Positions 1 to 6,063 of a DNA stretch of 6,164 bases are shown in pieces. How positions within the stretch are numbered: the stretch's first letter is position 1; every line of letters starts with the position of its first letter. The notes beneath the pieces were generated by a model. It was not told where the DNA came from. It made no database searches and saw nothing but the letters and a program-made list of their open reading frames with translations. The DNA is taken from NCBI GenBank assembly GCA_964649095.1, contig CAZYPH010000129.1:1-6164 (forward strand), written 5' to 3'. The translations under genes were made by a program, and so were the position numbers. Source of the DNA: CAZYPH01 sp964649095 (GTDB taxonomy: Bacteria > Bdellovibrionota > UBA1018 > UBA923).

Positions 1-1399
1 CCGTCTGAAAAATATGCTCTAACCCGCAAGCGAGATTCAGCCTTGGTACCCCGATTCCTAAGCTAAAACCCTTTGCTGCCCCAAGCGATCGCTGAAAGCG
101 ATTCGACCGTAGTACATCCATACCTCCCGGTTGCCGCAATGTCCTTGCCGCAGTTACGAGAGGTTTATTAATAGTGTAGCGATCTAAACGCACTGGCCAA
201 ATCGTGGTGAGATTGGACGCCTTGTCGTGAAACTTCACATAGATCCTATCTAACCACTTCCCGTCAGAATTGAACCAAAGAACAAAACGTTCATCAGACC
301 CTTGAGCTAGCAAATAGTCCGACCGCCAAAGATGTAATGCTAGAGTATGCTCAAAGTACTCCGGCTCCTTCTTAATCCCCAACCCATGAAACGCCCAAAT
401 AAACTTCCCATCCGCATCTTTAAACGCTTTAGCGAGGCTTGAGGTGCCTATAGGGCGGCCGGTGTCGTCGACGGCGACGTAGTCGGCGGTGTATTGGTGT
501 TGGGCATCGAACGAGGCCCAGTAGGCTTCGTTCACTTCTTTGAGCCAACGCTCGCGCTCCGCGGTGGCCTCGGCGCTATTTTCAGCGAACTCGCCTACAA
601 ATTTTTTGGCTTGTCCGGTGGCGATGGCTAATTCAGGAATAGGGTCTTCGGCAAAACTATGCCGCGGTCGAAGCATTGGATATACGTATTTTATATATAT
701 ATTAAAATAGATACCAAAATTCTTCGGTTCATTTACTAAGGGTTTTACAATCACGCGGTCGCCGCGTATGGCAGAGACGATTACCTCGAATTCAGCATCC
801 GGCGCCTGCAACTCTAGGCGCTGGCCAATGGCGGACTCAAGCGCCAGTGCATCTGACAACACCTCACAACGCAGTTGAAACGCCGTAGGGCTTACCTCAA
901 CAAGCAGCGCTCTCGCTAAAGTTTTACCGCCTTGCGCGATCGCAAGAGAAACGGGGTTTTCAATCCGTTTACGCCGCGTCTTTCGTACACCCACGTACTC
1001 TAAAACGTGCGGCAACGGCAAGGCCACACACGGTCGCGTGGGCTCGTAGTCGGTCGCACACTCCACACCATCCACTACAAACTGGTATGTCAGGCCGAAT
1101 ACTTCAAACATCAAACGTGCGGGTGTTTTTTTCTTTAACAGCTCGTGCGCCTCGAGGTCGGTCTTTAAATATAAATATTCAATCTCAGACAAACTAGAAT
1201 CGTAGCTCACGTCGACAGCGATACTATGCGTCTCAAAACGTAACAGCGCCGAAGCGTATTTGGGCCACAATAAAAAGAGCTGCAATACCGACGACAGCTC
1301 GATCTCATCAGAGATCGTTTTATGCGTGACGTCGGGTGACACCATCTCGGGCATAGTGGCTGATTCTGATAGCGGCTCTACAAGGCGTAGTCGTGCCAT
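1..1399 (-). CDS. PilZ-domain-like protein, 3' end cut by window edge
   Basis: Open reading frame of 466 codons with no stop, starting at the ATG at 1399 and running off the left edge; only its N-terminal part is seen. Residues about 35-115 look like a beta-rich PilZN/YcgR-N-type region. Residues about 139-222 resemble a PilZ domain: a basic RKTRRKR stretch at 139-145 sits where the RxxxR motif belongs, followed by EVSPTA at 168-173 where PilZ has (D/N)xSxxG. The Asp-to-Glu and Gly-to-Ala changes make cyclic-di-GMP binding uncertain. Residues 300-410 form a further domain I do not firmly recognise; HGLGIKKEP and the tract WFNSDGKWLDRIYVKF vaguely recall GNAT acyltransferases, a weak guess. 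No signal peptide or membrane segment is visible, so it is probably cytoplasmic. It is the last visible gene of a leftward operon, 2 bases after the stop of the preceding gene, which suggests translational coupling. Role inferred: effector or receptor of nucleotide signalling. Confidence 0.75.
   Translation of the reverse strand, partial: MARLRLVEPLSESATMPEMVSPDVTHKTISDEIELSSVLQLFLLWPKYASALLRFETHSIAVDVSYDSSLSEIEYLYLKTDLEAHELLKKKTPARLMFEVFGLTYQFVVDGVECATDYEPTRPCVALPLPHVLEYVGVRKTRRKRIENPVSLAIAQGGKTLARALLVEVSPTAFQLRCEVLSDALALESAIGQRLELQAPDAEFEVIVSAIRGDRVIVKPLVNEPKNFGIYFNIYIKYVYPMLRPRHSFAEDPIPELAIATGQAKKFVGEFAENSAEATAERERWLKEVNEAYWASFDAQHQYTADYVAVDDTGRPIGTSSLAKAFKDADGKFIWAFHGLGIKKEPEYFEHTLALHLWRSDYLLAQGSDERFVLWFNSDGKWLDRIYVKFHDKASNLTTIWPVRLDRYTINKPLVTAARTLRQPGGMDVLRSNRFQRSLGAAKGFSLGIGVPRLNLACGLEHIFQT
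692..702. repeat. Short AT dinucleotide run inside the PilZ-like gene
   Basis: Eleven alternating T/A bases. On the minus strand they encode the IYI part of NIYIKYVY (residues 233-240), close after the PilZ-like domain. A change of one repeat unit would shift the reading frame. The run is short, so instability is only a possibility. Confidence 0.5.
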
Positions 1400-1401
1400 G
1401 A

Positions 1402-2319
1402 TTATGACACCTTCCGTAGATCATATTCGGAAAATAAGTTTAGAATATTTGTATATTCACTTTTTACTATATTAACTAAAGTTGGTGAAAATACCGAGGC
1501 CGAAGCAACGATTTCATCGAGTTCTCTTTCTAGCCGATTCTCTTTTCTGGCTAAATACATGCGATACCCTAACACCACCGCTCTAGGGACAATATCGTCT
1601 CCCGAACCCTTCAGTAGATCATTGAGCGAAAGGCCCTCGATCGTTCGGAGTCGTTCGCTACTGCTCTCTAAAACAGCTGCATTCTTTAGCAACCAGCGTT
1701 GGTTCTCGGGCAATGCTAAACAGACAGGTCCCAGATTGATAAGCAACTCATCGAACCACGACTTGTCTAACTTGCGTGTCAGAATCTGCGTGACGCGCAA
1801 CACTTCGTCTAATTGTTCAAAACGCCTGGCGGTGCGATAAAAAAATTCTAACTCTTGCGGCGACGCCACTTGGGTTTGCTGTAACTTGTTATAGGCCTCT
1901 AAAATCTCTGTCATGGTCGACTTCAGGGTCGTGTCAGAACTTAATGCGTGCTCGGTCTGCATACCAATCAAACGCGCGCTGTTACCAAAGCGTTTGTAGG
2001 CTGTCATAAAGGCCGTTTCGTTTTCGGCCACGACAAACAATGCCGCCTTCGCACCACTCGCCTCATAGGGGTGGCTCAGCTCATCTACGGCGTTAATGGG
2101 CAACGTGTCTTTTTCCAAAACATGCAACACAATTAAACTTAGTGTTTTGATATTCGAAGCATGTTCATACGCTGAAAAATAATCTTCAAAGGAATCGAGC
2201 GATACTTCGATAGCGGGCATCAGGCGGGCCATACGCTCTTCTAAAACGCCCGCAAACATAGGCTTCTGTGACAATACCATCGCACGCAGGCTCTCTAGTT
2301 TTTTTCGACTAAATTGCAT
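1402..2319 (-). CDS. Hypothetical protein of unknown family, middle gene of the HD/PilZ operon
   Basis: A complete 305-residue frame from the ATG at 2319 to TAA at 1402-1404. I do not recognise a family. It lacks a signal peptide and membrane helices and looks cytoplasmic. Residues about 55-145 alternate hydrophobic strands (TLSLIVLHVL at 59-68, KAALFVVAE at 91-99, ARLIGM at 115-120) with helices, a pattern that could be a degenerate receiver-like alpha/beta domain, but no phosphoacceptor Asp arrangement can be assigned. Residues 150-305 appear almost wholly helical, with a charged segment ARKENRLERELDEI at 257-270. The gene begins 1 base after the stop of the HD gene (TAA-A-ATG) and ends 2 bases before the PilZ-like gene, so it is likely co-translated with both and may bridge the enzyme and the receptor. 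That role is inferred from position only. The coding call is strong from length, spacing and orientation; function is unknown. Confidence 0.85.
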   Translation of the reverse strand: MQFSRKKLESLRAMVLSQKPMFAGVLEERMARLMPAIEVSLDSFEDYFSAYEHASNIKTLSLIVLHVLEKDTLPINAVDELSHPYEASGAKAALFVVAENETAFMTAYKRFGNSARLIGMQTEHALSSDTTLKSTMTEILEAYNKLQQTQVASPQELEFFYRTARRFEQLDEVLRVTQILTRKLDKSWFDELLINLGPVCLALPENQRWLLKNAAVLESSSERLRTIEGLSLNDLLKGSGDDIVPRAVVLGYRMYLARKENRLERELDEIVASASVFSPTLVNIVKSEYTNILNLFSEYDLRKVS

Positions 2320-2320
2320 T

Positions 2321-3763
2321 TTAGGCGGCTCGCTTTCTAGCGTGAGTAGCTAAGTAGGCTTGAATCGCGGAAGCACGGGTGTAAGCAATCGCTGCCAACA
2401 GACTGCCGACATACTGCACCACATCGTTCGGAAGCTGGTCTAAAAAGGCCTGAGGCTCAAGTTTGTCCTCAAACAACGCGACGGCATTTTCATAAACATG
2501 CGGCATCTGCGTTTCATCTAAAGCCAAATACAAGTAGGCGGATAGTTTTGAAGCCTTTGTATCAAACGGTGAACGATAGGCTCGTCCGAACATAAACAGA
2601 TTCCACAATAGCGGGTCACGATGACGTTTATTTTTAGCCACCCCCTGAAACGACAGCAGCGTTTCCAGTCGCAGAATTTTGTCTTCACGACTTTGTGGAA
2701 TAGCGCCAGTAAAAAGCTCCACGGGAGCATCACCACCCGTAATCTTGGCAAAGGCCTCGATGATAGCAATCGCCACTAGCTTTACGCGTATATACATTTT
2801 TCCATATTCTAAATTGCGGCGAGACCCTTTTTTTAGTTTGGCCATCTGCGTATCAGACGGATAATCGTTATGCCGAATATAGATGCGCTCACAATCTAAC
2901 CACCCAAAAAAGGCCTTCATGCGCAGTAGCGGTTGACGGTACTCTTTCAATGAAAAAAATTTATCTTGTAGAATGTGATTCGACTCAAACAACAATGCCC
3001 ACGAATTGTGGATGAACACGTCGGGCCCTTTGGTGCCAAACGCCCAGACATCGTTGTTAGAAACCAGCACAGCCTGTTGAGCCAATGCTTCAAGTTCGGG
3101 TTCGGAATACGTTTGTCCGAACTCACCGAGTGCCCTTTGTGATTTGGTAATTAGGCTTTCAATCACTGTTGGATTATTGAGATGCCCTCGAAAAGGAATC
3201 GTCGCCTCGATACAGCCCGCGACTTGCACACATATTTTCTCTGGCAACCAGTGGCCAAGCATTTGCCACGCGATCCAGGCACTTAGAAATTCATTGAGGC
3301 CTGAGGTGGAATCAATTTTCTGACCTTTTGAAAAACCAAACACGTTCATTAAGGCTTGGAATCGCTGGATGCGCTTGGCATCGGGCCTTTTCGCGGCATC
3401 TGACAATTCTAAAACAAGCGAAGCCAGGCCCGACGGCTCCGATTTTAAATTAAAGTCATACAAATAGGGCTGCAGATCAGGACCACCAAATCGGTCGACA
3501 CCAATATACACCACATCGTGAAACAGCGCCGCCAAACGCCCCACTGCTGCACAATTCTGACCAACATCAATTGCGTGCTGCGCATTATGAAAAGTGCGGC
3601 CAAAGGCCGCATAGGCTTGATTGATAAAACAACTAATCGCTTCAACGTCTTTTAATGGGATCGGCACTCGCAAATCATCAAACGCTTCTTTAATATAACG
3701 AGCCATTACGACTAAAGGCGATTCGGAGTACTCTTTTAGATTTTTTAAATTTTTTGTTCGCAT
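2321..3763 (-). CDS. HD-superfamily metal-dependent phosphohydrolase (phosphodiesterase-like)
   Basis: A complete 480-residue protein, first gene of the leftward operon. The metal site reads F-HN-AQ-HAIDVGQ at 58-68, then AALFHDVVY at 78-86, giving His59, His63, His82 and Asp83; Asp238 in NNDVWAF is a plausible fourth ligand. The HNxxHAxDVxQ string resembles class I cyclic-nucleotide phosphodiesterases, while FHDVVY also matches the COG4339-type predicted HD phosphohydrolases. The GYP motif of cyclic-di-GMP HD-GYP enzymes is absent and there are no GAF, PAS or receiver domains. Residues 150-300 continue the helical core; residues 300-480 form an added helical region of unknown role. It is much longer than the roughly 200-residue COG4339 proteins. 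The substrate cannot be read from sequence; a nucleotide or cyclic nucleotide is inferred. No strong Shine-Dalgarno precedes the ATG: AAAAAG lies 8 bases upstream, separated by TATATATA. Coupling to a PilZ-like gene suggests signalling. Confidence 0.8.
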   Translation of the reverse strand: MRTKNLKNLKEYSESPLVVMARYIKEAFDDLRVPIPLKDVEAISCFINQAYAAFGRTFHNAQHAIDVGQNCAAVGRLAALFHDVVYIGVDRFGGPDLQPYLYDFNLKSEPSGLASLVLELSDAAKRPDAKRIQRFQALMNVFGFSKGQKIDSTSGLNEFLSAWIAWQMLGHWLPEKICVQVAGCIEATIPFRGHLNNPTVIESLITKSQRALGEFGQTYSEPELEALAQQAVLVSNNDVWAFGTKGPDVFIHNSWALLFESNHILQDKFFSLKEYRQPLLRMKAFFGWLDCERIYIRHNDYPSDTQMAKLKKGSRRNLEYGKMYIRVKLVAIAIIEAFAKITGGDAPVELFTGAIPQSREDKILRLETLLSFQGVAKNKRHRDPLLWNLFMFGRAYRSPFDTKASKLSAYLYLALDETQMPHVYENAVALFEDKLEPQAFLDQLPNDVVQYVGSLLAAIAYTRASAIQAYLATHARKRAA

Positions 3764-3771
3764 TATATATA
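3764..3771. repeat. TATATATA directly before the HD gene start codon
   Basis: Eight alternating T/A bases abut the ATG of the HD gene on the minus strand. They fill the space between a weak AAAAAG ribosome-binding element and the start codon, so a length change would alter the spacing and could tune translation of the operon. Confidence 0.5.
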
Positions 3772-3846
3772 CTTTTTATGATGTAAAATTCGTCATTTGT
3801 TTATCGACCGACCAACACAAAATCATTAGAGTCGAAGCCTGGCAGA

Positions 3847-3874
3847 CTTTGCCCTGCGCGACATAATGGCAAAG
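3847..3874. promoter_or_regulatory. Perfect 7-bp inverted repeat, possible operator
   Basis: CTTTGCC at 3847-3853 and its exact reverse complement GGCAAAG at 3868-3874 are separated by 14 bases, giving half-site centres 21 bp apart, about two helical turns. This is the layout of a dimeric repressor or activator site. It lies in the divergent region between the HD operon and the cold-shock gene, 34 bp upstream of the latter's proposed -35, so it could serve either direction. A hairpin in RNA is possible, but no T-run follows, so it is not a standard terminator. Confidence 0.4.
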
Positions 3875-3907
3875 CACATACCGCACCGCACACTTTAATA
3901 TCTTTTC

Positions 3908-3935
3908 TTGACCTACTATTGCCGGCTGCTAACCT
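3908..3935 (+). promoter_or_regulatory. Predicted sigma70-type promoter of the cold-shock gene
   Basis: TTGACC at 3908-3913 matches the -35 consensus in five of six positions. After 16 bases comes TAACCT at 3930-3935, a weak -10 that is preceded by TGC (3927-3929), the extended -10 TGn element. Transcription would begin near 3942 and give an untranslated leader of about 70 bases. Leaders of cspA-family mRNAs are often longer and carry thermosensing structure; only a weak GGGC/GCCC stem (3945-3948 with 3960-3963) is visible here. Confidence 0.5.
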
Positions 3936-3993
3936 AAATAAAGAGGGCTAGTTTGGATGGCCCGGTACCACTTTTTGCCTAGTACATTTTTGT

Positions 3994-4000
3994 GAGAAGG
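3994..4000 (+). promoter_or_regulatory. Ribosome binding site of the cold-shock gene
   Basis: GAGAAGG at 3994-4000 lies 12 bases before the ATG at 4013. It overlaps the upstream in-frame GTG at 3992 and touches the one at 4001, which argues that neither of these is the true start and that translation begins at 4013 despite the rather long spacing. Confidence 0.55.
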
Positions 4001-4012
4001 GTGTGGCAGACG

Positions 4013-4219
4013 ATGGCCTTAGGAACTGTAAAATGGTTCAACGAGTCTAAGGGTTTTGGTTTTATTGCAAAAGAAGATGGCACGGAAGTTTTTGTCCACT
4101 ACACAGCCATTCAATCAGACGGTTTCAAAACACTCCGCGAAGGACAATCAGTAGAATTCGACCTCTACGAAAGCCAAAAAGGCCTGCAAGCACAGAATGT
4201 TGTTTTTGCGAAGCGGTAG
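4013..4219 (+). CDS. CspA-family cold-shock protein
   Basis: A complete 68-residue single cold-shock domain, the usual size for the family. It binds single-stranded RNA and DNA and acts as an RNA chaperone in the cytoplasm. The typical start MALGTVKWFNESKG is followed by the RNP1 motif KGFGFI at residues 13-18 and an RNP2-type motif VFVHY at 26-30, where Tyr replaces the more common Phe. The C-terminal strands (SVEFDLYES, AQNVVFAKR) complete the OB fold. The start at 4013 is chosen over the in-frame GTG at 3992 because family members begin at MxxGTVKWFN and the ribosome site lies between them. It is divergent from the HD operon and has its own promoter candidate. No terminator is seen in the 51 bases before the next gene, so read-through is possible. 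Whether it is cold-induced cannot be told; many family members are constitutive. Confidence 0.95.
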   Translation: MALGTVKWFNESKGFGFIAKEDGTEVFVHYTAIQSDGFKTLREGQSVEFDLYESQKGLQAQNVVFAKR

Positions 4220-4270
4220 AATACGAAGCGAACTCTAAATTAATCTTGTTCGTTGCCGATACGCTGTCTA

Positions 4271-5287
4271 GTGAACAAACGATATAGATATATATATATA
4301 GTAATACTATTAATTCTTAATCTCCCCTCGCTAACTGCCCGAGCTCAGACACTAGGAAGTGAATCGCCGCGACAAGCTCCGGCAGACCTCAGCACTATTG
4401 ACGGCACCAGAGATTTCTTGTTTCCAGGAGGCAACCCACAGGTAGGCTTTCCTCAGAACGTTACACACCACGCCCATATTATGAACTGCAGCAATGCCCT
4501 AAGACATGCGCTTTTGATTGGAGACAAGGGCGGCATCACGATCACAAACCCAGAAACCATTGGAACCGAAACCAATGGTGCCATGACCGCTGTGTTTTTG
4601 CCGACGGCCCCACGATTGTTTATTAACCGCATTGAATCCAATTTTAACCACTGCTGGGTAGTACCTCTGAGTGCGGCACACTATTCACCCCCCTCAAGCA
4701 GTAGCCCCAACCAGGCAACTAGTGCTAACGGCCACTATTTTAATTACCATATTGGCCTATCGCGATCAGGCGGCGGTCGTGCCGCCATTTGTATTGATTT
4801 TAATCGACGCGACCGACGCAATCCAACCGATCCCGCTGGGGCACAATCTGGGATCGACGCTCTCCACTTTCGCACCCTTTCCAGAAATTACGGCAGCGAG
4901 GAGCCCTGCGTACCAGGAAACTACAATTGGATCGATCAAAACAGTAATGGGGGCATGCGGTGTAACCCTGCTGCAAAGAACATCTATCTCTATGAACTCG
5001 GCCGAAGCTTCCTCTTAGCCCGAGACGACGTAGAAGAACGCGTGCGTCTAGGAGATCACCAGAGTTACTGCAGCCGCAAACAGCTTATTCAATCACGCTG
5101 CGGTGGACTAATTGCAGACACTTGCCGCCACAGCATCTTTAACGAATCTAACCGCCGGTGGTTCCAAACCACGATTTGCAACCCGTTGCGCGCCATGAAC
5201 ACTCGACTTGAGCAATGCCCAACGACTGCGACCGAAGGAGAAAATAATAACACGGGCCAGAACAGCGCGACCCAATCGGTGCGTTAG
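4271..5287 (+). CDS. Secreted cysteine-rich protein of unknown family
   Basis: A 338-residue protein from GTG at 4271; an in-frame TTG at 4253 would add six residues. The GTG is preferred because it gives a textbook Sec signal peptide: basic NKRYR, a hydrophobic core from Tyr7 to about Leu21, then Ala-Arg-Ala at 23-25 with likely cleavage before Gln26. No lipobox cysteine is present, so the product is probably periplasmic or extracellular. The mature part holds ten cysteines (73, 128, 174, 213, 231, 267, 277, 285, 303, 316), an even number consistent with disulfides. It also has a Ser/Pro-rich linker at 139-151, a GGGR turn at 167-170 and a polar Asn/Thr-rich tail from about 318 that looks disordered. 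I recognise no family or catalytic motif. No Shine-Dalgarno is seen before either start, so expression may be low or coupled to the cold-shock transcript. The signal peptide codons contain an AT repeat at 4288-4300. Confidence 0.8.
   Translation: MNKRYRYIYIVILLILNLPSLTARAQTLGSESPRQAPADLSTIDGTRDFLFPGGNPQVGFPQNVTHHAHIMNCSNALRHALLIGDKGGITITNPETIGTETNGAMTAVFLPTAPRLFINRIESNFNHCWVVPLSAAHYSPPSSSSPNQATSANGHYFNYHIGLSRSGGGRAAICIDFNRRDRRNPTDPAGAQSGIDALHFRTLSRNYGSEEPCVPGNYNWIDQNSNGGMRCNPAAKNIYLYELGRSFLLARDDVEERVRLGDHQSYCSRKQLIQSRCGGLIADTCRHSIFNESNRRWFQTTICNPLRAMNTRLEQCPTTATEGENNNTGQNSATQSVR
4288..4300. repeat. AT dinucleotide repeat within signal peptide codons
   Basis: Thirteen alternating A/T bases encode the YIYI part of the hydrophobic core of the secreted protein, just after its start. 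Gain or loss of one AT unit would frameshift the gene within its first dozen codons, which makes it a candidate slippage site. The tract is short, so the rate would be modest. Confidence 0.6.
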
Positions 5288-5346
5288 GATTGCGACGCCG
5301 CAGGACAATCAAATGCTTAGTCTAAGAAATTACGACAGAATTGTTG

Positions 5347-5373
5347 AAAACTACGGGCGCGTTTTATTTTTTT
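5347..5373 (+). terminator. Weak candidate terminator after the secreted-protein gene
   Basis: AAAAC at 5347-5351 can pair with GTTTT at 5361-5365 around a GC-rich nine-base loop, followed by A and a run of seven T (5367-5373). The stem is short and mostly A-T, so termination would be inefficient. The T-run is the main support. It immediately precedes the toxin-antitoxin promoter, where separation of the two transcription units would make sense. Confidence 0.25.
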
Positions 5374-5399
5374 GAATTATTCATGAATACCTTTAAAAT
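5372..5399 (+). promoter_or_regulatory. Predicted promoter of the toxin-antitoxin operon
   Basis: TTGAAT at 5372-5377 and TAAAAT at 5394-5399 are 16 bases apart, with four and five matches to the sigma70 consensus. Transcription would start near 5406, leaving a leader of only about 20 bases before the toxin GTG. A 12-bp palindrome fills most of the spacer, so a bound repressor would block polymerase directly. Confidence 0.6.
5378..5389. promoter_or_regulatory. Palindromic operator candidate for antitoxin autorepression
   Basis: TATTCATGAATA is a perfect 12-bp palindrome placed between the -35 and -10 boxes of the toxin-antitoxin promoter. XRE-type antitoxins of HigA-like modules bind such palindromes as dimers and repress their own operon. 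A looser partial dyad, GTGTAAATATAC at 5401-5412, sits 23 bp centre to centre downstream and might be a second, weaker site. Confidence 0.55.
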
Positions 5400-5426
5400 A
5401 GTGTAAATATACCATATCCTAATTCT

Positions 5427-5696
5427 GTGAGTTGGAATGTACTGGTCCACAACAAGGCAGCCAAAAGTTCTCGTAGACTACCAAAAAACATACAAGTCTT
5501 ATTTGGCGCACTGCTGCGAGACCTGGAGCTTTTTGGCCCGACTCAGCCAGACTGGCCAAACTATTCAAAACTCAACCAGAATCGTTACCACTGCCACCTA
5601 AACTACCGATTTGTGGCAGTGTGGTCGGTGGTAAACAACGAAGTTAATCTATTGGAGGTAAGCTATGTCGGCAGCCGTGAAAACGCCCCTTACTAA
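5427..5696 (+). CDS. RelE/HigB-type toxin of a type II toxin-antitoxin system
   Basis: An 89-residue protein of typical size for RelE/ParE-fold toxins, which in related families cleave mRNA at the ribosome. The pattern is diagnostic: MSWNVLVHNKAAKSSRRLPKNIQ at the start (a beta strand, then the KxxxxLPxxvQ helix), NYSKLNQNRYHCHLNYRFVAVW at about 45-66, and the ending EVSYVGSRENAPY. The His-Cys-His triad at 54-56 and Arg84 lie where the conserved functional residues of these toxins fall, though I cannot assign catalysis. The GTG start at 5427 is supported by the family-typical MSW opening. No Shine-Dalgarno is visible before it, which would limit toxin output. It overlaps the antitoxin gene by 32 bases and precedes it, the reversed order seen in higBA-like operons. 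The exact subfamily and target are inferred, not shown. Confidence 0.88.
   Translation: MSWNVLVHNKAAKSSRRLPKNIQVLFGALLRDLELFGPTQPDWPNYSKLNQNRYHCHLNYRFVAVWSVVNNEVNLLEVSYVGSRENAPY
5654..5658 (+). promoter_or_regulatory. Strong ribosome binding site of the antitoxin, inside the toxin gene
   Basis: GGAGG lies 6 bases before the antitoxin ATG at 5665, a near-ideal site embedded in the last codons of the toxin gene. The toxin has a GTG start and no such site, so the sequence favours excess antitoxin from one shared transcript. Confidence 0.8.
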
Positions 5697-6063
5697 GATT
5701 CAAATTACAGAACGAGGCCATTCGAAGCTCTATCTTATCGGGAAAGAGGAAGCTCGAGCCGTTGAGACCCTACTAAAGAGCTTGATTTTTAAGCGCCCAC
5801 AAGGACTCATCGCTCCGAACACTCAAGATTCTATACCCGCCCGAGAACTCTACCCAGAGCTCAATGATCCGATCAAAGGACCAGCGCTCTCTTTTCATGG
5901 CATGCGCTTAAAACAAGGCCTCACGCAAAAGGCATTGGCTGAAAAAATTGGTATTAGCCAATCGGATGTTTCGAAAATCGAAAAGGGAGAACGCACCATC
6001 GGAAAAAAACTAGCGCTACGCATCGGCAAAGCGCTGGGTGTTGACTATAAACGTTTTTTATAG
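5665..6063 (+). CDS. XRE-family HTH antitoxin
   Basis: A complete 132-residue protein. Residues about 77-132 are a Cro/C1 (XRE) helix-turn-helix: MRLKQGLTQKALAEKIG then ISQSDVSKIEKGERTIG, with the recognition helix around Gln99-Glu106, ending ALGVDYKRFL. Residues 1-40 form a small strand-strand-helix unit (KIQITERGHSKLYLIGKEEA) and 45-75 a Pro-rich linker; one of these probably wraps the toxin, as in HigA-like antitoxins. It would neutralise the upstream toxin by direct binding and repress the operon through the palindrome at 5378-5389. The ATG at 5665 is fixed by a GGAGG six bases upstream. Its 5' end overlaps the toxin 3' end by 32 bases in another frame, so the two are translationally linked. 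XRE regulators outside toxin-antitoxin loci are the alternative, but the paired gene makes antitoxin much more likely. Confidence 0.9.
   Translation: MSAAVKTPLTKIQITERGHSKLYLIGKEEARAVETLLKSLIFKRPQGLIAPNTQDSIPARELYPELNDPIKGPALSFHGMRLKQGLTQKALAEKIGISQSDVSKIEKGERTIGKKLALRIGKALGVDYKRFL

Noticed and set aside
1260..1475. Plus-strand 71-residue open frame
   Set aside because: It lies antisense to the PilZ-like gene and the end of its upstream neighbour, has a low-complexity Ser/Asp composition and no ribosome site; a shadow frame.
3992..4012. Upstream GTG start adding seven residues to the cold-shock protein
   Set aside because: The added residues do not fit the family N terminus, and the ribosome site would lie after this start.
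4227..4254. Inverted repeat AGCGAAC with GTTCGTT after the cold-shock gene
   Set aside because: It is seven pairs including one G-T with a 14-base loop and no following T-run, so it is not a credible terminator. It may only be chance pairing near the alternative TTG start.
4453..4681. Minus-strand open frames within the secreted-protein gene
   Set aside because: They overlap a coding frame with a convincing signal peptide and ordered cysteines, and show no recognisable motif.
5316..5326. Near-palindrome CTTAG-T-CTAAG upstream of the toxin-antitoxin promoter
   Set aside because: It is 46 bases before the -35 end and very short; no second copy is seen and there is no reason to prefer it over chance.
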